From: CAWIUB01 sp963839175
Lineage (GTDB): Bacteria; Actinomycetota; Actinomycetes; Mycobacteriales; Jatrophihabitantaceae
Assembly (NCBI GenBank): GCA_963839175.1
Contig: CAWIUB010000030.1
Coordinates: forward strand, 1 to 64,000
Direction: 5' to 3'
Length of the DNA stretch: 64,000 nucleotides
Made by a program: the position numbers and the translations under genes. Numbering within the stretch: position 1 is the stretch's first letter; each line of letters opens with the position of its first letter. This document shows positions 35,005 to 43,368 of the stretch, piece after piece. The notes under the pieces were generated by a model. The model was given only the letters and a program-made list of their open reading frames with translations, was not told where the DNA came from and ran no database searches.

Positions 35005-35795
35005 GCGCCGTGTCGGTCGCCTTGGCGAAGGCGCGTGCCGACGGGCGCGCCGCGCTGGTCGGCTATCTGCCGGTCGGGTATCCGTCCGTCGAGCTGTCGA
35101 TCGCCGCGATGCTCGCTCTCGTCGAGGGCGGTGCGGACGCCGTCGAGGTCGGCGTCCCGTACAGCGATCCCGTCATGGACGGGCCGACGATTCAGCAGGC
35201 GGTCGATCCGGCGGTGCGTGCGGGTGTCGGCATGCCGGACGTGTTGCGTGCCGTGACCGCGGTGTCGTCCGCTGGAGCCGCTGCCGTCGTCATGACCTAC
35301 TGGAATCCGGTCGAACGCTACGGTGTCGCCCGGTTCGCCGCAGCCCTGACTGCTGCGGGCGGATCTGGCGCGATCACGCCGGATCTGCTCCCGGACGAGG
35401 CAGCGCCCTGGCTAGCCGCCACGGAAGAGCATGGCCTGGATCGGATCTTCCTCGTCGCGCCCTCGTCGACGGTCGATCGGATCGCGGCGACGGCGCGGGC
35501 CAGTCGCGGTTTCGTCTACGCGGCCTCGACGATGGGCGTGACCGGGGTCCGCGCTTCGGTCAACGCCGCGGCAGCGGACCTGGTCGCTCGCGTGCGGGCG
35601 TCCGGCGTGGACATCCCGGTGTGCGTCGGACTCGGCGTATCCAACGCGCCCCAAGCGGCCGAGGTGGCGGCGTTCGCCGACGGCGTGATCGTCGGCTCGG
35701 CGTTCGTGCGGCGCCTGCTCGATTCGCCTGACTCGGCTGGAGTGGCGGCAGTCCGGGCCCTTGCCGCCGAGCTGGCAGGCGGCGTGCGTCGCTGA
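35001..35795 (+). CDS. trpA: Tryptophan synthase alpha chain
   Basis: TIM-barrel alpha subunit of 264 residues that cleaves indole-glycerol phosphate. The catalytic Glu is in LVEGGADAVEVGVPYSDPVM, Asp in AITPDLLPDEAAPW, and phosphate loops are VYAASTMGVTGVRA, VCVGLGVSNAPQAAEV and VIVGSAFVRRLLD. ATG overlaps the trpB stop. Last gene of trpCBA, ending before a strong stem-loop. Confidence 0.97.
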   Translation: MSAVSVALAKARADGRAALVGYLPVGYPSVELSIAAMLALVEGGADAVEVGVPYSDPVMDGPTIQQAVDPAVRAGVGMPDVLRAVTAVSSAGAAAVVMTYWNPVERYGVARFAAALTAAGGSGAITPDLLPDEAAPWLAATEEHGLDRIFLVAPSSTVDRIAATARASRGFVYAASTMGVTGVRASVNAAAADLVARVRASGVDIPVCVGLGVSNAPQAAEVAAFADGVIVGSAFVRRLLDSPDSAGVAAVRALAAELAGGVRR

Positions 35796-35800
35796 ACCGT

Positions 35801-35857
35801 CCGTGTCGATCTGAAGGTTCCCGTCGCTGAGCGACCGAATGCTTCAGGTCAACACGG
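35801..35857. terminator. Long nested hairpin between trpA and the convergent quinone reductase gene
   Basis: CCGTGT (35801) pairs with ACACGG (35852-35857), CTGAAG (35811-35816) with CTTCAG (35842-35847), and GTCGC with GCGAC (35823-35827, 35831-35835) round a TGA loop. The intervening bases are equally spaced on both sides. It lies between convergent genes, so it is probably a bidirectional terminator for the trp operon. Confidence 0.7.
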
Positions 35858-35861
35858 CAAG

Positions 35862-36848
35862 TCACGGGACGAGCAGGAGCTTTCCGGTGGTCCGACGGTT
35901 CTCCAGGTCGTCATAGGCGCGGGCCGCTTCGCCGAGCGGATACCGACCACCGATCTCCACGTGCAGCCTGCCGGCGGCAACGGCGCTGAGGATGTCGCTT
36001 GCCCGCCACAGCAGTTCGTTGCGAGTCGCGATGTAGTGCGCGAGAGTTGGCCGGGTGACGAATAGCGAGCCGCCCGCGTTGAGCCGTTGCACATCAAACG
36101 GTGGCACCTGCCCGCTCGACGCTCCGTAGACGACGAGCGTCCCGCGCCGGGTGAGTGATGCCAGCGAGGCGTCGAACGTCGATCTGCCCACGCCGTCATA
36201 AGCGACCTGCACGCCCGCGTCGCCGTTGACGCGGCGCACCTCGGCTGCCAGATCGGACACCGACGTGTACCGGATAACCCCATCCGCACCGAGGGCACGG
36301 ACCTTGGCCTCCTTCTCCGCGGTGGAGACCGTGCCGATCACCCGGCCCCCGCGCGCCTTGACCATCTGCACGAGCAGCTGCCCGACCCCGCCCGCCGCGG
36401 CGTGGACCAGGGCCACATCGCCGGCCTGTATGGCATAAGTCGAGTTGACCAGGTAATGCGCCGTCATGCCCTGCAGCATGGCCGCGGCGGCAATCTCGAC
36501 CGGGACCTCCGGCGGAACCGGCACCGCCTGGTCCGCGGGCACGTTGGCCTCACTGGCGTGACTGCCCGGTGCGTTGGCCCAGGCCACCGTGTCACCGACC
36601 GCGACGTCAGACACCTCCACACCGACCGCGATGACTGATCCGGCCCCCTCACTGCCGAGCACGAACGGCGGGGTAATGGGATAGACGCCTTCGCGTTGGT
36701 AGACGTCGATGAAATTGACGCCCGAGGCAGCAACCGCGACCCGCACCTCTAGGGGCCCGGGTTCCGGCAGCGAACGCTGCTGCAGCTGCAGCACGTCGCC
36801 TCCACCATGGACGCTCACCACCAGCGCACGGATCTGATCGGTGGGCAT
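35862..36848 (-). CDS. NADPH:quinone oxidoreductase (MDR family, zinc-independent)
   Basis: Medium-chain reductase of about 328 residues. IRALVVSVHGGGDVLQLQQR, ASGVNFIDVYQREGVYPITP, PFVLGSEGAGSVIAVG, the nucleotide-binding ALVHAAAGGVGQLLVQMVKA and the ending YDDLENRRTTGKLLLVP match the QOR family. No zinc-ligand cysteines are seen. ATG 36848 is the natural start; it is divergent from lgt by 39 bp. The intact relative shows what the relic near 5.6 kb has lost. Confidence 0.92.
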   Translation of the reverse strand: MPTDQIRALVVSVHGGGDVLQLQQRSLPEPGPLEVRVAVAASGVNFIDVYQREGVYPITPPFVLGSEGAGSVIAVGVEVSDVAVGDTVAWANAPGSHASEANVPADQAVPVPPEVPVEIAAAAMLQGMTAHYLVNSTYAIQAGDVALVHAAAGGVGQLLVQMVKARGGRVIGTVSTAEKEAKVRALGADGVIRYTSVSDLAAEVRRVNGDAGVQVAYDGVGRSTFDASLASLTRRGTLVVYGASSGQVPPFDVQRLNAGGSLFVTRPTLAHYIATRNELLWRASDILSAVAAGRLHVEIGGRYPLGEAARAYDDLENRRTTGKLLLVP

Positions 36849-36887
36849 GTCCTGAGACCCTATCGGCGCCTCGTCTACGGTGGCGGA

Positions 36888-37805
36888 GTGCATGCGCTCG
36901 CCGCAATCCCGAGCCCGACCCATGCGGTCTGGCACGTCGGGCCGATCCCGTTGCGCGCGTACGCCTTGTGCATCGTGCTGGGCGTTCTGGTCGCGCTCGC
37001 CATAGCATCGCGGCGCTGGCGCGCGAAGGGTGGGATGGCCGAGGACGTCTGGGACGTGGCCGGCTGGGCAATCGCGTTCGGCATCGTCGGCGGCCGGCTC
37101 TACCACGTCATCACCGACGGCGAGAAGTACTTCGGCAAGGGCAAGCATCCCATCGACGCGCTGAAGATCTGGGACGGCGGCCTGGGCATCTGGGGTGCGA
37201 TCGCGCTGGGTGTTCTCGGTGCATGGATCGGATGCCGGCGCAAGCAGATCCGGCTCACCGCGTTCGCCGATGCTGCGATCCCCGGCGTGGCTGTTGCGCA
37301 GGGCATCGGCCGCTTGGGCAACTGGTTCAACAACGAGCTCTACGGCGGGCCGACAAGCGTGCCGTGGAGGCTGCAAATCCACTGCTTCGACCTGACCGCG
37401 GGTCACGCCGTCTCCTGCGATGGCGCCGGCGGCACCACCACGCTCGGCTATTTCCAGCCGACGTTCCTGTACGAGTCGCTGTGGGATTTCGCGCTCGCGT
37501 TCGCGCTCGTCTGGGCCGCGCGCCGCTGGACGCTAGGCCGCGGCAATACGTTCGCGCTGTACGCCATGGGCTATACGGCGGGCCGGTTCTGGATCGAAGC
37601 GCTGCGCTCGGATTTCGCCCACCGCTTCCTGGGTCTGCGCGTGAACGAGTGGGCCTCGCTGATCGTCTTCGTCGGCGCTCTGGCGTGGTTCATCAGGCAC
37701 CGCGACCAGCCGGACGAGTCGCTCTATACCGGGTCGCGTGCGCATCCGGCCGAACCACCGGCCGCGCCTGCGGACAAGGATGACGCAGAGGTCGAGACGA
37801 CGTGA
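36888..37805 (+). CDS. lgt: Prolipoprotein diacylglyceryl transferase
   Basis: Integral membrane enzyme transferring diacylglycerol to the lipobox Cys of prolipoproteins. About 305 residues, with about seven hydrophobic helices. Key motifs are IWDGGLGIWGAIALGVLGAW, the signature AQGIGRLGNWFNNELYGG, YFQPTFLYESLWDF, and the C-terminal RFWIEALRSDF with the conserved Arg. The GTG start VHALAAIPSPTHAVW is typical. lgt directly after trpA is the mycobacterial order too; here a reverse-strand quinone reductase gene separates them. GTGA overlap with the next gene. Confidence 0.95.
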   Translation: MHALAAIPSPTHAVWHVGPIPLRAYALCIVLGVLVALAIASRRWRAKGGMAEDVWDVAGWAIAFGIVGGRLYHVITDGEKYFGKGKHPIDALKIWDGGLGIWGAIALGVLGAWIGCRRKQIRLTAFADAAIPGVAVAQGIGRLGNWFNNELYGGPTSVPWRLQIHCFDLTAGHAVSCDGAGGTTTLGYFQPTFLYESLWDFALAFALVWAARRWTLGRGNTFALYAMGYTAGRFWIEALRSDFAHRFLGLRVNEWASLIVFVGALAWFIRHRDQPDESLYTGSRAHPAEPPAAPADKDDAEVETT

Positions 37806-38497
37806 CCGAAGTCCATCACCAGCACCGCGACGTGGCCGGAGGCTGGTTGCGCCCAACAGTGTTCGGGATGATGGACGGTCTCGTCTCCAACTTCGCCCTC
37901 ATCGCCGGCCTGGCCGGCGCCGACATCAGCGCGAGATCCGTCGCACTCGGGGGGCTGGCCGGACTGGTCGGCGGCGCGTTCTCGATGGCGACCGGCGAGT
38001 ACATCTCGGTGCAAAGTCAGAACGAGCTCACCTATGCCGAGGTCGCGATCGAGCGGCGCGAGTTGCGGGTGAACTCCGCGGCCGAACTGGACGAACTGAC
38101 TCAGCTCTACGCGCAACGCGGCGTGGAGCCCGGGCTCGCGCGGCAGGTGGCCGAACAGATCTCCCGCGACCCCGACCTGGCGCTCCAGATCCACACCCGG
38201 GAGGAACTCGGGGTTGATCCGACAGCCCTGCCGAGTCCGTGGGTGGCGGCATTTTCGTCGCTGTTCTCCTTCTCGGTCGGTGCACTCGTCCCGCTGCTGC
38301 CTTACCTGTTCGGCGCCAAGGGGGTCGTCGTGTCTGCGGTGCTCTCACTCGTCGCGCTGTTCGGCGCGGGCGCACTGACGGCCCGGTTCACCGCGCGCAC
38401 CTGGCTTTTCTCCGGAGTCCGGCAACTCCTATTGGGCGCATTCGCGGCCGCGGTCACGTACGGCGTCGGGCAGTTGTTCGACTCGATCATCAGCTGA
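37802..38497 (+). CDS. VIT1/CCC1 family transporter
   Basis: Membrane protein of 231 residues, Fe2+/Mn2+ transporter family. VFGMMDGLVSNFALIAGLAG, FSMATGEYISVQSQNE, a cytoplasmic helical segment (about residues 80-140) and three C-terminal helices (VAAFSSLFSFSVGALVPLLP, SAVLSLVALFGAGALTARF, LLLGAFAAAVTYGVG) follow the family. It is translationally coupled to lgt through GTGA. Confidence 0.9.
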   Translation: MTEVHHQHRDVAGGWLRPTVFGMMDGLVSNFALIAGLAGADISARSVALGGLAGLVGGAFSMATGEYISVQSQNELTYAEVAIERRELRVNSAAELDELTQLYAQRGVEPGLARQVAEQISRDPDLALQIHTREELGVDPTALPSPWVAAFSSLFSFSVGALVPLLPYLFGAKGVVVSAVLSLVALFGAGALTARFTARTWLFSGVRQLLLGAFAAAVTYGVGQLFDSIIS

Positions 38498-38554
38498 GCA
38501 ACACCATCGATCACGACGACCTGCTCAGCCCTCATCGTGCGGCGTAGGTAGGTC

Positions 38555-38584
38555 TTGTCAGACCGACCGGTCGGTCTCTAGAGT
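38555..38584 (+). promoter_or_regulatory. Promoter with perfect 18-bp palindromic operator (APH-ACAD-TetR operon)
   Basis: TTGTCA (38555-38560) and TAGAGT (38579-38584) are 18 bp apart. A perfect palindrome AGACCGACC/GGTCGGTCT (38560-38577) fills the spacer. The expected RNA start is at about 38591-38592, exactly at the GTG codon, which suggests a leaderless transcript. The third gene of the operon is a TetR regulator, and the site has the form of TetR-family operators. Confidence 0.75.
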
Positions 38585-38591
38585 GCGTCGA

Positions 38592-39632
38592 GTGACCGCG
38601 ACGCTGCCCGGCCTGGACCTGCGCCGCGTCAGCGCGTGGCTCGACCGAGCCCGTCCCGGCCTGCGCGAAGGCGAGCTCAGTGCAGAGGTCCTCGCCGGAG
38701 GCAAGTCCAACCTCACGTACCGGGTCACCGACGGCAGCGCGATCTGGGCGCTGCGCCGTCCGCCGCTGGCCCACGTGCTGCCCACGGCTCATGACATGGC
38801 GCGGGAGTACACCGTGGTCAGCGCGCTCGGCGGCACCGATGTACCGGTGGCCGACGCCATCGTGCTGTGCGACGACCTGCAGGTCATCGGCGCGCCCTTC
38901 TATCTGATGGGCTTCGTCGACGGCGTCGTGCTGGACCGGCCCGACGTGGTGGCGAAGCTCGACCCACCCAGCGCAGCGAAGGTGGGCGAAGAACTGGTCG
39001 ACACGCTGGTCGCCCTGCACGCCGTTTCACCTGAGGCCGTCGGGCTGGGTCAATTCGGTCGTCCGGACGGCTTCCTCGAGCGGCAGGTGCGTCGCTGGCA
39101 GAAGCAGTGGCAGGCGTCGGAGACCCGGCCGCTGCACGTGCTCGGCGAGGTGGTCGAACGACTAGGCGCGACGATTCCGACCTCACCGGCGCGCACGATC
39201 GTGCACGGTGACTACCGGCTGACGAACGTGATCTTCACCCATGGGCTGGACCGCATCGCCGCCGTCGTCGACTGGGAGATGGCCACGCTCGGCGACCCGC
39301 TGACCGATGTCGGACTGCTCGCCGTGTACCACGCCCTGGCGCTCGAATCCGACTACACGATGCCCCGAATGAACCCGGCCGATGGTTTCCTCTCGCCGGA
39401 ACAGCTCGTCGAGCGCTACGCGGCAAGCTCCGGACGGGACGTGTCAGGGCTCAGCTGGTACGTGGGATTCGGGTTCTTCAAGCTGGCCGTGGTTTCCGAG
39501 GGGCTCGCGGCGCGCCACGCGCAGGGCAAGACCGTGGGGCCCGGTTTCGAGCAGTTCGGGGCTCGCGTTCCCGGCCTGCTGGAGCAGGCATCCGACGCAC
39601 TCAGGAGGACCGATGGACTTCGCGCACAGTGA
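38592..39632 (+). CDS. Aminoglycoside phosphotransferase-fold kinase, ACAD11/LvaA-like
   Basis: Kinase-fold protein of about 346 residues. Its motifs are LAGGKSNLTYRVTDGSAIWA, PFYLMGFVDGVVL, the catalytic loop VHGDYRLTNVIF (about 203-214) and the metal-binding VVDWEMATLGDPLTDVGLLA. The HGDYRL.N..F / DWE..TLGDPL.D pattern is that of the kinase domain in ACAD10/11 and of LvaA, which phosphorylate 4-hydroxyacyl-CoA. Start choice: GTG 38592 coincides with the expected transcription start; GTG 38583 is the alternative. It overlaps the acyl-CoA dehydrogenase gene by 20 bp. Mycobacterial homologues are sometimes misnamed FadE36. Confidence 0.87.
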   Translation: MTATLPGLDLRRVSAWLDRARPGLREGELSAEVLAGGKSNLTYRVTDGSAIWALRRPPLAHVLPTAHDMAREYTVVSALGGTDVPVADAIVLCDDLQVIGAPFYLMGFVDGVVLDRPDVVAKLDPPSAAKVGEELVDTLVALHAVSPEAVGLGQFGRPDGFLERQVRRWQKQWQASETRPLHVLGEVVERLGATIPTSPARTIVHGDYRLTNVIFTHGLDRIAAVVDWEMATLGDPLTDVGLLAVYHALALESDYTMPRMNPADGFLSPEQLVERYAASSGRDVSGLSWYVGFGFFKLAVVSEGLAARHAQGKTVGPGFEQFGARVPGLLEQASDALRRTDGLRAQ

Positions 39633-40857
39633 GCGTTCGCTGGCTCTGCAGGCAGAGACCGAGCGATTCCTCACCGATCAGGTTTATCCGGCCGAAGCGG
39701 TCTTCGCCGAGCAGGTGGAGAAGTTGCACACTGCCGGGACGCCGTTCCGGACGCCGGAGGTGCTGAGCGGGCTGAAGCGGAGCGCGCGCGATCTCGGCCT
39801 GTGGAACCTGTTCCTGCCCGACGAGCGGTTCGGGGCGGGGCTGTCGGTACTCGACTACGCGCCGATCGCCGAGCTGACCGGGCGATCGATCGCGCTGGCC
39901 CCCGAGGCTATGAACTGCGCCGCTCCGGACACCGGCAACATGGAGCTGCTGGCGATGTTCGCCACCGAGGAACAAGTGGCACAGTGGCTGCGTCCGTTGC
40001 TGGACGGTGAGATCCGGTCCTGCTTCTCGATGACGGAGCCAGGCGTCGCGTCCTCGGACGCGACCACGATGCAGACGCGCATCGAGTCAGCGGGCGATGA
40101 GTTCGTCGTCACCGGACGCAAATGGTGGTCGAGCGGCGCAATGCGACCGGAGTGCAAGATCGCAATCGTGATGGGGGTCAGCGACCCCGATGCCAACCGG
40201 CACAGGCGGCACTCGATGATCCTGATCCCACTGGATACGCCGGGCGTGACGGTCCACAGGTCGACGAGCGTCTTCGGTTACGACGACGGGCCGCACGGGG
40301 GGCACAGCGAGATCTCGTTCGACGGCGCACGCGTGCCGGCCGGCAACCTACTCGGCCCGCGTGGCGGCGGGTTCATGATGGCGCAGGCGCGTCTCGGGCC
40401 GGGCCGGATCCACCATTGCATGCGCAGCCTGGGCATGGCCGAGCGCGCCTTGCAGCTGTTGTGCCAGCGCGCGATGACCCGATCGCCATTCGGCAGGCCA
40501 CTTGCCAGGCAGGGCGTGGTGCGCGAGTGGATCGCCGAGTCCCGACTGGCCATCGACCAGGCACGGCTGCTGGTGCTCAAGGCCGCCTGGCTGATCGACA
40601 TCGTCGGCGCCAAGGACGCGCGCACCGAGATCGCCGCGATCAAGATCGCAGCCCCGCGAGCCGCGCTCGCCGTGGTCGATCGGGCGATCCAGACGTTCGG
40701 CGCTGCGGGCGTGTCCGCTGACACGCCCCTCGCGCAGAGCTGGGCGCAGCTGCGCACGCTCCGGCTGGCAGACGGGCCAGACGAGGTCCACCTGCGCTCG
40801 ATCGCGCGCGAGGAGCTTCGCGCGTACCAGCACGACGCGGTGGCGGCGAGCCGGTGA
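39613..40857 (+). CDS. Acyl-CoA dehydrogenase family protein
   Basis: FAD enzyme of 414 residues. Typical blocks are CFSMTEPGVASSDATTMQTR, GRKWWSSGAMRPECKIAIVM, VFGYDDGPHGGHSEISFDGA, RVPAGNLLG, RIHHCMRSLGMAERALQLLC, RSPFGRPLARQGVVREWIAE, FGAAGVSADTPLAQSWAQLR and LADGPDEVHLRSIAREEL. The set is closest to ACAD11-type dehydrogenases. ATG 39613 follows AGGAGG, inside the kinase gene. With the kinase it may remove a 4-phosphate and make an enoyl-CoA. GTGA overlap with TetR. Confidence 0.9.
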   Translation: MDFAHSERSLALQAETERFLTDQVYPAEAVFAEQVEKLHTAGTPFRTPEVLSGLKRSARDLGLWNLFLPDERFGAGLSVLDYAPIAELTGRSIALAPEAMNCAAPDTGNMELLAMFATEEQVAQWLRPLLDGEIRSCFSMTEPGVASSDATTMQTRIESAGDEFVVTGRKWWSSGAMRPECKIAIVMGVSDPDANRHRRHSMILIPLDTPGVTVHRSTSVFGYDDGPHGGHSEISFDGARVPAGNLLGPRGGGFMMAQARLGPGRIHHCMRSLGMAERALQLLCQRAMTRSPFGRPLARQGVVREWIAESRLAIDQARLLVLKAAWLIDIVGAKDARTEIAAIKIAAPRAALAVVDRAIQTFGAAGVSADTPLAQSWAQLRTLRLADGPDEVHLRSIAREELRAYQHDAVAASR

Positions 40858-41603
40858 CCGCAGTCGCGCCCGCTGCGGTCGAGCCGGGGGTACGGGAACG
40901 CATCCTCGCCGCCGCGGTGGACCTGTTCGCCGAGCAGGGCTACGACGCCACCAGCGTCGCGCAGGTGATCGCACGCGCGGGCGTCGCCAAGGGCGGCTTC
41001 TACCACCACTTCGCGAGCAAGCGGGAGCTGCCGTCTGCCGTCTACGGCGAGCTGATCGCGCGTCAGCTCGCCGGCATGCGCCGCATCCTCATGGCGGGCC
41101 AGCCACCCGCCGAGACGTTGCGCGCGCTGATCGACGACCTGGTCGTCACCACGGCGGGAAGCTCCCGGGCAGCGTTGGTGTCCATGCGCGAGATGCATCG
41201 CCACGCCGACGCGCGCAGCACCGAGCTGCGCCGCGCGCGACGGACCTACCACGACGCCGTGGCACGGCTGGTACGCGAGGCGCAGGCGGCAGGCGAGTTC
41301 AGCACCGTCGCGTCGGCCGAGATGGTCACGTTCACGGTGTTCGGGGTGATCAACGAGCTACCGCTCTGGTACCGGCCGGGCGGGCGGAAGCGCCCGGCAC
41401 AGATCGCCCAGGAGCTGGCGGATCTCATACTGGCCGCGCTGGCCCCGTCGCCCCGTGCGCCCGGTGCGCCCCGTGCGCCCCGCCCAGCCCGTGCCGCCCG
41501 TCCCGAGTTGTTCGACGCTCGGCCAGTCCCAGCTCGCCGGGGGTCGAACAACTCCGCTGAAGACGGCCGAGGGTCGAACAACTCCGCAATTGGCGAACAA
41601 TGA
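40854..41603 (+). CDS. TetR family regulator with repeat-derived C-terminal tail
   Basis: Repressor of 249 residues. The helix-turn-helix region is RERILAAAVDLFAEQGYDAT, SVAQVIARAGVAKGGFYHHF, ASKRELPSAVY. The C-terminal domain contains MREMHRHADARSTELRRARR. The normal domain ends near ELADLILAALAPSP. The last 50 residues are Pro/Ala/Arg repeats followed by PELFDARP and two GSNNSA units, which are translations of the palindromic element and its extra arm. Probably autoregulates the operon through the 18-bp palindrome. Overlaps its neighbours by GTGA and ATGA. Confidence 0.88.
   Translation: MTAVAPAAVEPGVRERILAAAVDLFAEQGYDATSVAQVIARAGVAKGGFYHHFASKRELPSAVYGELIARQLAGMRRILMAGQPPAETLRALIDDLVVTTAGSSRAALVSMREMHRHADARSTELRRARRTYHDAVARLVREAQAAGEFSTVASAEMVTFTVFGVINELPLWYRPGGRKRPAQIAQELADLILAALAPSPRAPGAPRAPRPARAARPELFDARPVPARRGSNNSAEDGRGSNNSAIGEQ
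41505..41584. repeat. Dispersed 50-bp palindromic element, copy B, with an extra tandem arm
   Basis: Left arm GAGTTGTTCGACG (41505-41517), 24-nt spacer, right arm GGTCGAACAACTC (41542-41554). A second right arm, GGTCGAACAACTC, lies at 41572-41584, spaced 30 bp from the first. It occupies the end of the TetR gene, in frame, and stops just before the next start codon. Confidence 0.8.
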
Positions 41604-42574
41604 ACCGGTGGGGGCTCACCATCCCGCTCGCGGGGCTCCCGCTTGCGGCCCATCGCGATCTGGTGCGAGCGCTACCCCGCCTCGGCTACACCGACGTCTG
41701 GTCGTCCGAGGTCGCGGGTGCCGACGCGTTCACCCCGCTTGCCCTCGCCTCGGCGTGGGAGCCGACTCTGCGGCTGGGCACCGCGATCGTCCCCGCGTAC
41801 ACCCGGGGCCCGGCGCTGATCGCCATGTCGGCGGCGACGATGGCCGAGGCCGCACCGGGCCGGTTCGTGCTGGGCCTGGGAGCGTCCAGCCCGGCGATCG
41901 TCGAGGACTGGAATGGGATCGCGTTCGAGCAGCCAGTGCGCCGTACCCGCGACGTCCTGCGGTTCGTGCGCGCGGCGGTGGCCGGCGAACGCGTCGACGG
42001 CCCCTTTGACACGTTCACCGTGCGCCGATTCAAGCTCGACGCACCACCGAAAACGCCCCCTACGATCATGCTGGCAGCGCTGCGACCGCAGATGCTGCGG
42101 CTGGCCGGCAGCGAGGCGGACGGGGCAATCCTGAACTGGCTCTCGGCCGCGGACGTCGCACAATGTCTCGACGCCATAGGCAATTCCGGCACCGAGGTCG
42201 TGGCCCGCATCTTCGTCTGCCCGTCGGCGGACGACTCCTACGCCCGCGCCGTCGGGCGGCGGCTGATCTCGAGCTACCTCACCGTCCCGGCCTACGCGGC
42301 CTTCCACGACTGGCTCGGCCGCGGTGATGTGCTGCGTCCGATGCACGAGGCGTGGGCGAGTGGCGACCGGGCTGCGGCGAGCGCCGCCGTTCCGGACAGC
42401 GTGATCGACGACCTGGTCATCCACGGCAGCCCGGAATCCTGTCGCGAGCAGGTGCAGCGCTACGCCGACGCGGGGGTGCACACTCCGGTGCTGCTCGTGT
42501 TCCCGACGCCCGAATTGGCCGACCTGCCCAGCGGTCTCGACCTGCTGGACCGGCTGGCTCCGGACGTGCCCTGA
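41600..42574 (+). CDS. LLM class F420-dependent oxidoreductase
   Basis: Luciferase-like TIM-barrel oxidoreductase of 324 residues. WGLTIPLAGLPLAAHRDLVR, GYTDVWSSEVAGADAFTPLA, LRLGTAIVPAYTRGPALIAM, GRFVLGLGASSPAIVEDWNG and VIHGSPESCREQVQRYADAG are the family landmarks. It is most like mycobacterial F420-dependent LLM proteins; the substrate is unknown. ATGA overlap with the TetR gene and a TGATG overlap with the SDR gene keep it in the operon. Confidence 0.9.
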   Translation: MNRWGLTIPLAGLPLAAHRDLVRALPRLGYTDVWSSEVAGADAFTPLALASAWEPTLRLGTAIVPAYTRGPALIAMSAATMAEAAPGRFVLGLGASSPAIVEDWNGIAFEQPVRRTRDVLRFVRAAVAGERVDGPFDTFTVRRFKLDAPPKTPPTIMLAALRPQMLRLAGSEADGAILNWLSAADVAQCLDAIGNSGTEVVARIFVCPSADDSYARAVGRRLISSYLTVPAYAAFHDWLGRGDVLRPMHEAWASGDRAAASAAVPDSVIDDLVIHGSPESCREQVQRYADAGVHTPVLLVFPTPELADLPSGLDLLDRLAPDVP

Positions 42575-43353
42575 TGCGAGTGCGCGATGCAGTCGTGGTG
42601 ATCACGGGCGGTGGCAGTGGCATCGGAGCGGCGCTCGCCCGGCGCTGCGCGGCTGAGCGAGCCGAGGCGGTCGTGGTCGCCGACCTTGACGCAGCGGCTG
42701 GGGCGACGATCGCACGCGAGGTCGGAGGGGTTGCCGAGACCGTCGACGTCACCGTCGAGGACGAGGTCGCCGGCCTGGTGGGCCGGACGCTCGCCCGGTT
42801 CGGGCGGATCGATTTGCTCTGCTCCAATGCCGGGTTGGCCACCGGGGGCGGGGTCGACGCCCCGAACGCGGACTTCCAGCTGACGTTCGACGTCCACGTG
42901 ATGGCCCACGTCTACGCGGCTCGCCACGTGCTGCCCTCGATGCTCGAACGCGGCAGCGGTTACCTGCTGAACACCGCCTCGGCCGCGGGTCTGCTCAGCG
43001 CGCCCGGCGACGCACCGTACACGATCAGCAAGCACGCTGCCGTCGCCTTCGCCGAGTGGCTGTCACTGCATTACGCCGACCGCGGCATCGGGGTGAGCGT
43101 GCTGTGCCCGATGGGCGTGCTCACCCCGCTGCTGGAGAAACCGCTGGCCGAGGGTGATCGCGCGGCCCGAGCGGTCGCTGCCTCCGCAGACCTGGTAACT
43201 TCAGAGCACGTCGCCGATGTCGTTGTGACAAGCCTCACGCGGGAGCAGTTCTTGATTCTTCCCCATCCGCAGGTAGGTAGGTTCTGGAAGCAGAAGGCAT
43301 CGGACCCCCAACGCTGGCTGGCCGGCATGCGTCGGCTGACTGCGGGAACCTAG
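42574..43353 (+). CDS. SDR family oxidoreductase
   Basis: Short-chain dehydrogenase of 259 residues. The NAD(P) motif is VVITGGGSGIGAAL, the NAG-type motif LLCSNAGLATGGG, the active-site Ser in NTASAAGLLS and Tyr-x3-Lys in PYTISKHAAVAFAEW. The C-terminus (LILPHPQVGRFWKQKASDPQ, RWLAGMRRL) is unlike FabG and resembles mycobacterial SDRs of lipid catabolism. Last residues are 15 bp before the next SDR start. Confidence 0.9.
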   Translation: MRVRDAVVVITGGGSGIGAALARRCAAERAEAVVVADLDAAAGATIAREVGGVAETVDVTVEDEVAGLVGRTLARFGRIDLLCSNAGLATGGGVDAPNADFQLTFDVHVMAHVYAARHVLPSMLERGSGYLLNTASAAGLLSAPGDAPYTISKHAAVAFAEWLSLHYADRGIGVSVLCPMGVLTPLLEKPLAEGDRAARAVAASADLVTSEHVADVVVTSLTREQFLILPHPQVGRFWKQKASDPQRWLAGMRRLTAGT

Positions 43354-43368
43354 AAAGGCGGCACTCGG

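Noticed and set aside
35862..37406. Extending the quinone reductase N-terminus to 37406
   Set aside because: The extra 186 residues are antisense to lgt; ATG 36848 gives the normal family start.
38498..38560. The gap before the kinase operon as a riboswitch leader
   Set aside because: Only about 90 bp, no conserved helices, and the promoter predicts a leaderless start.
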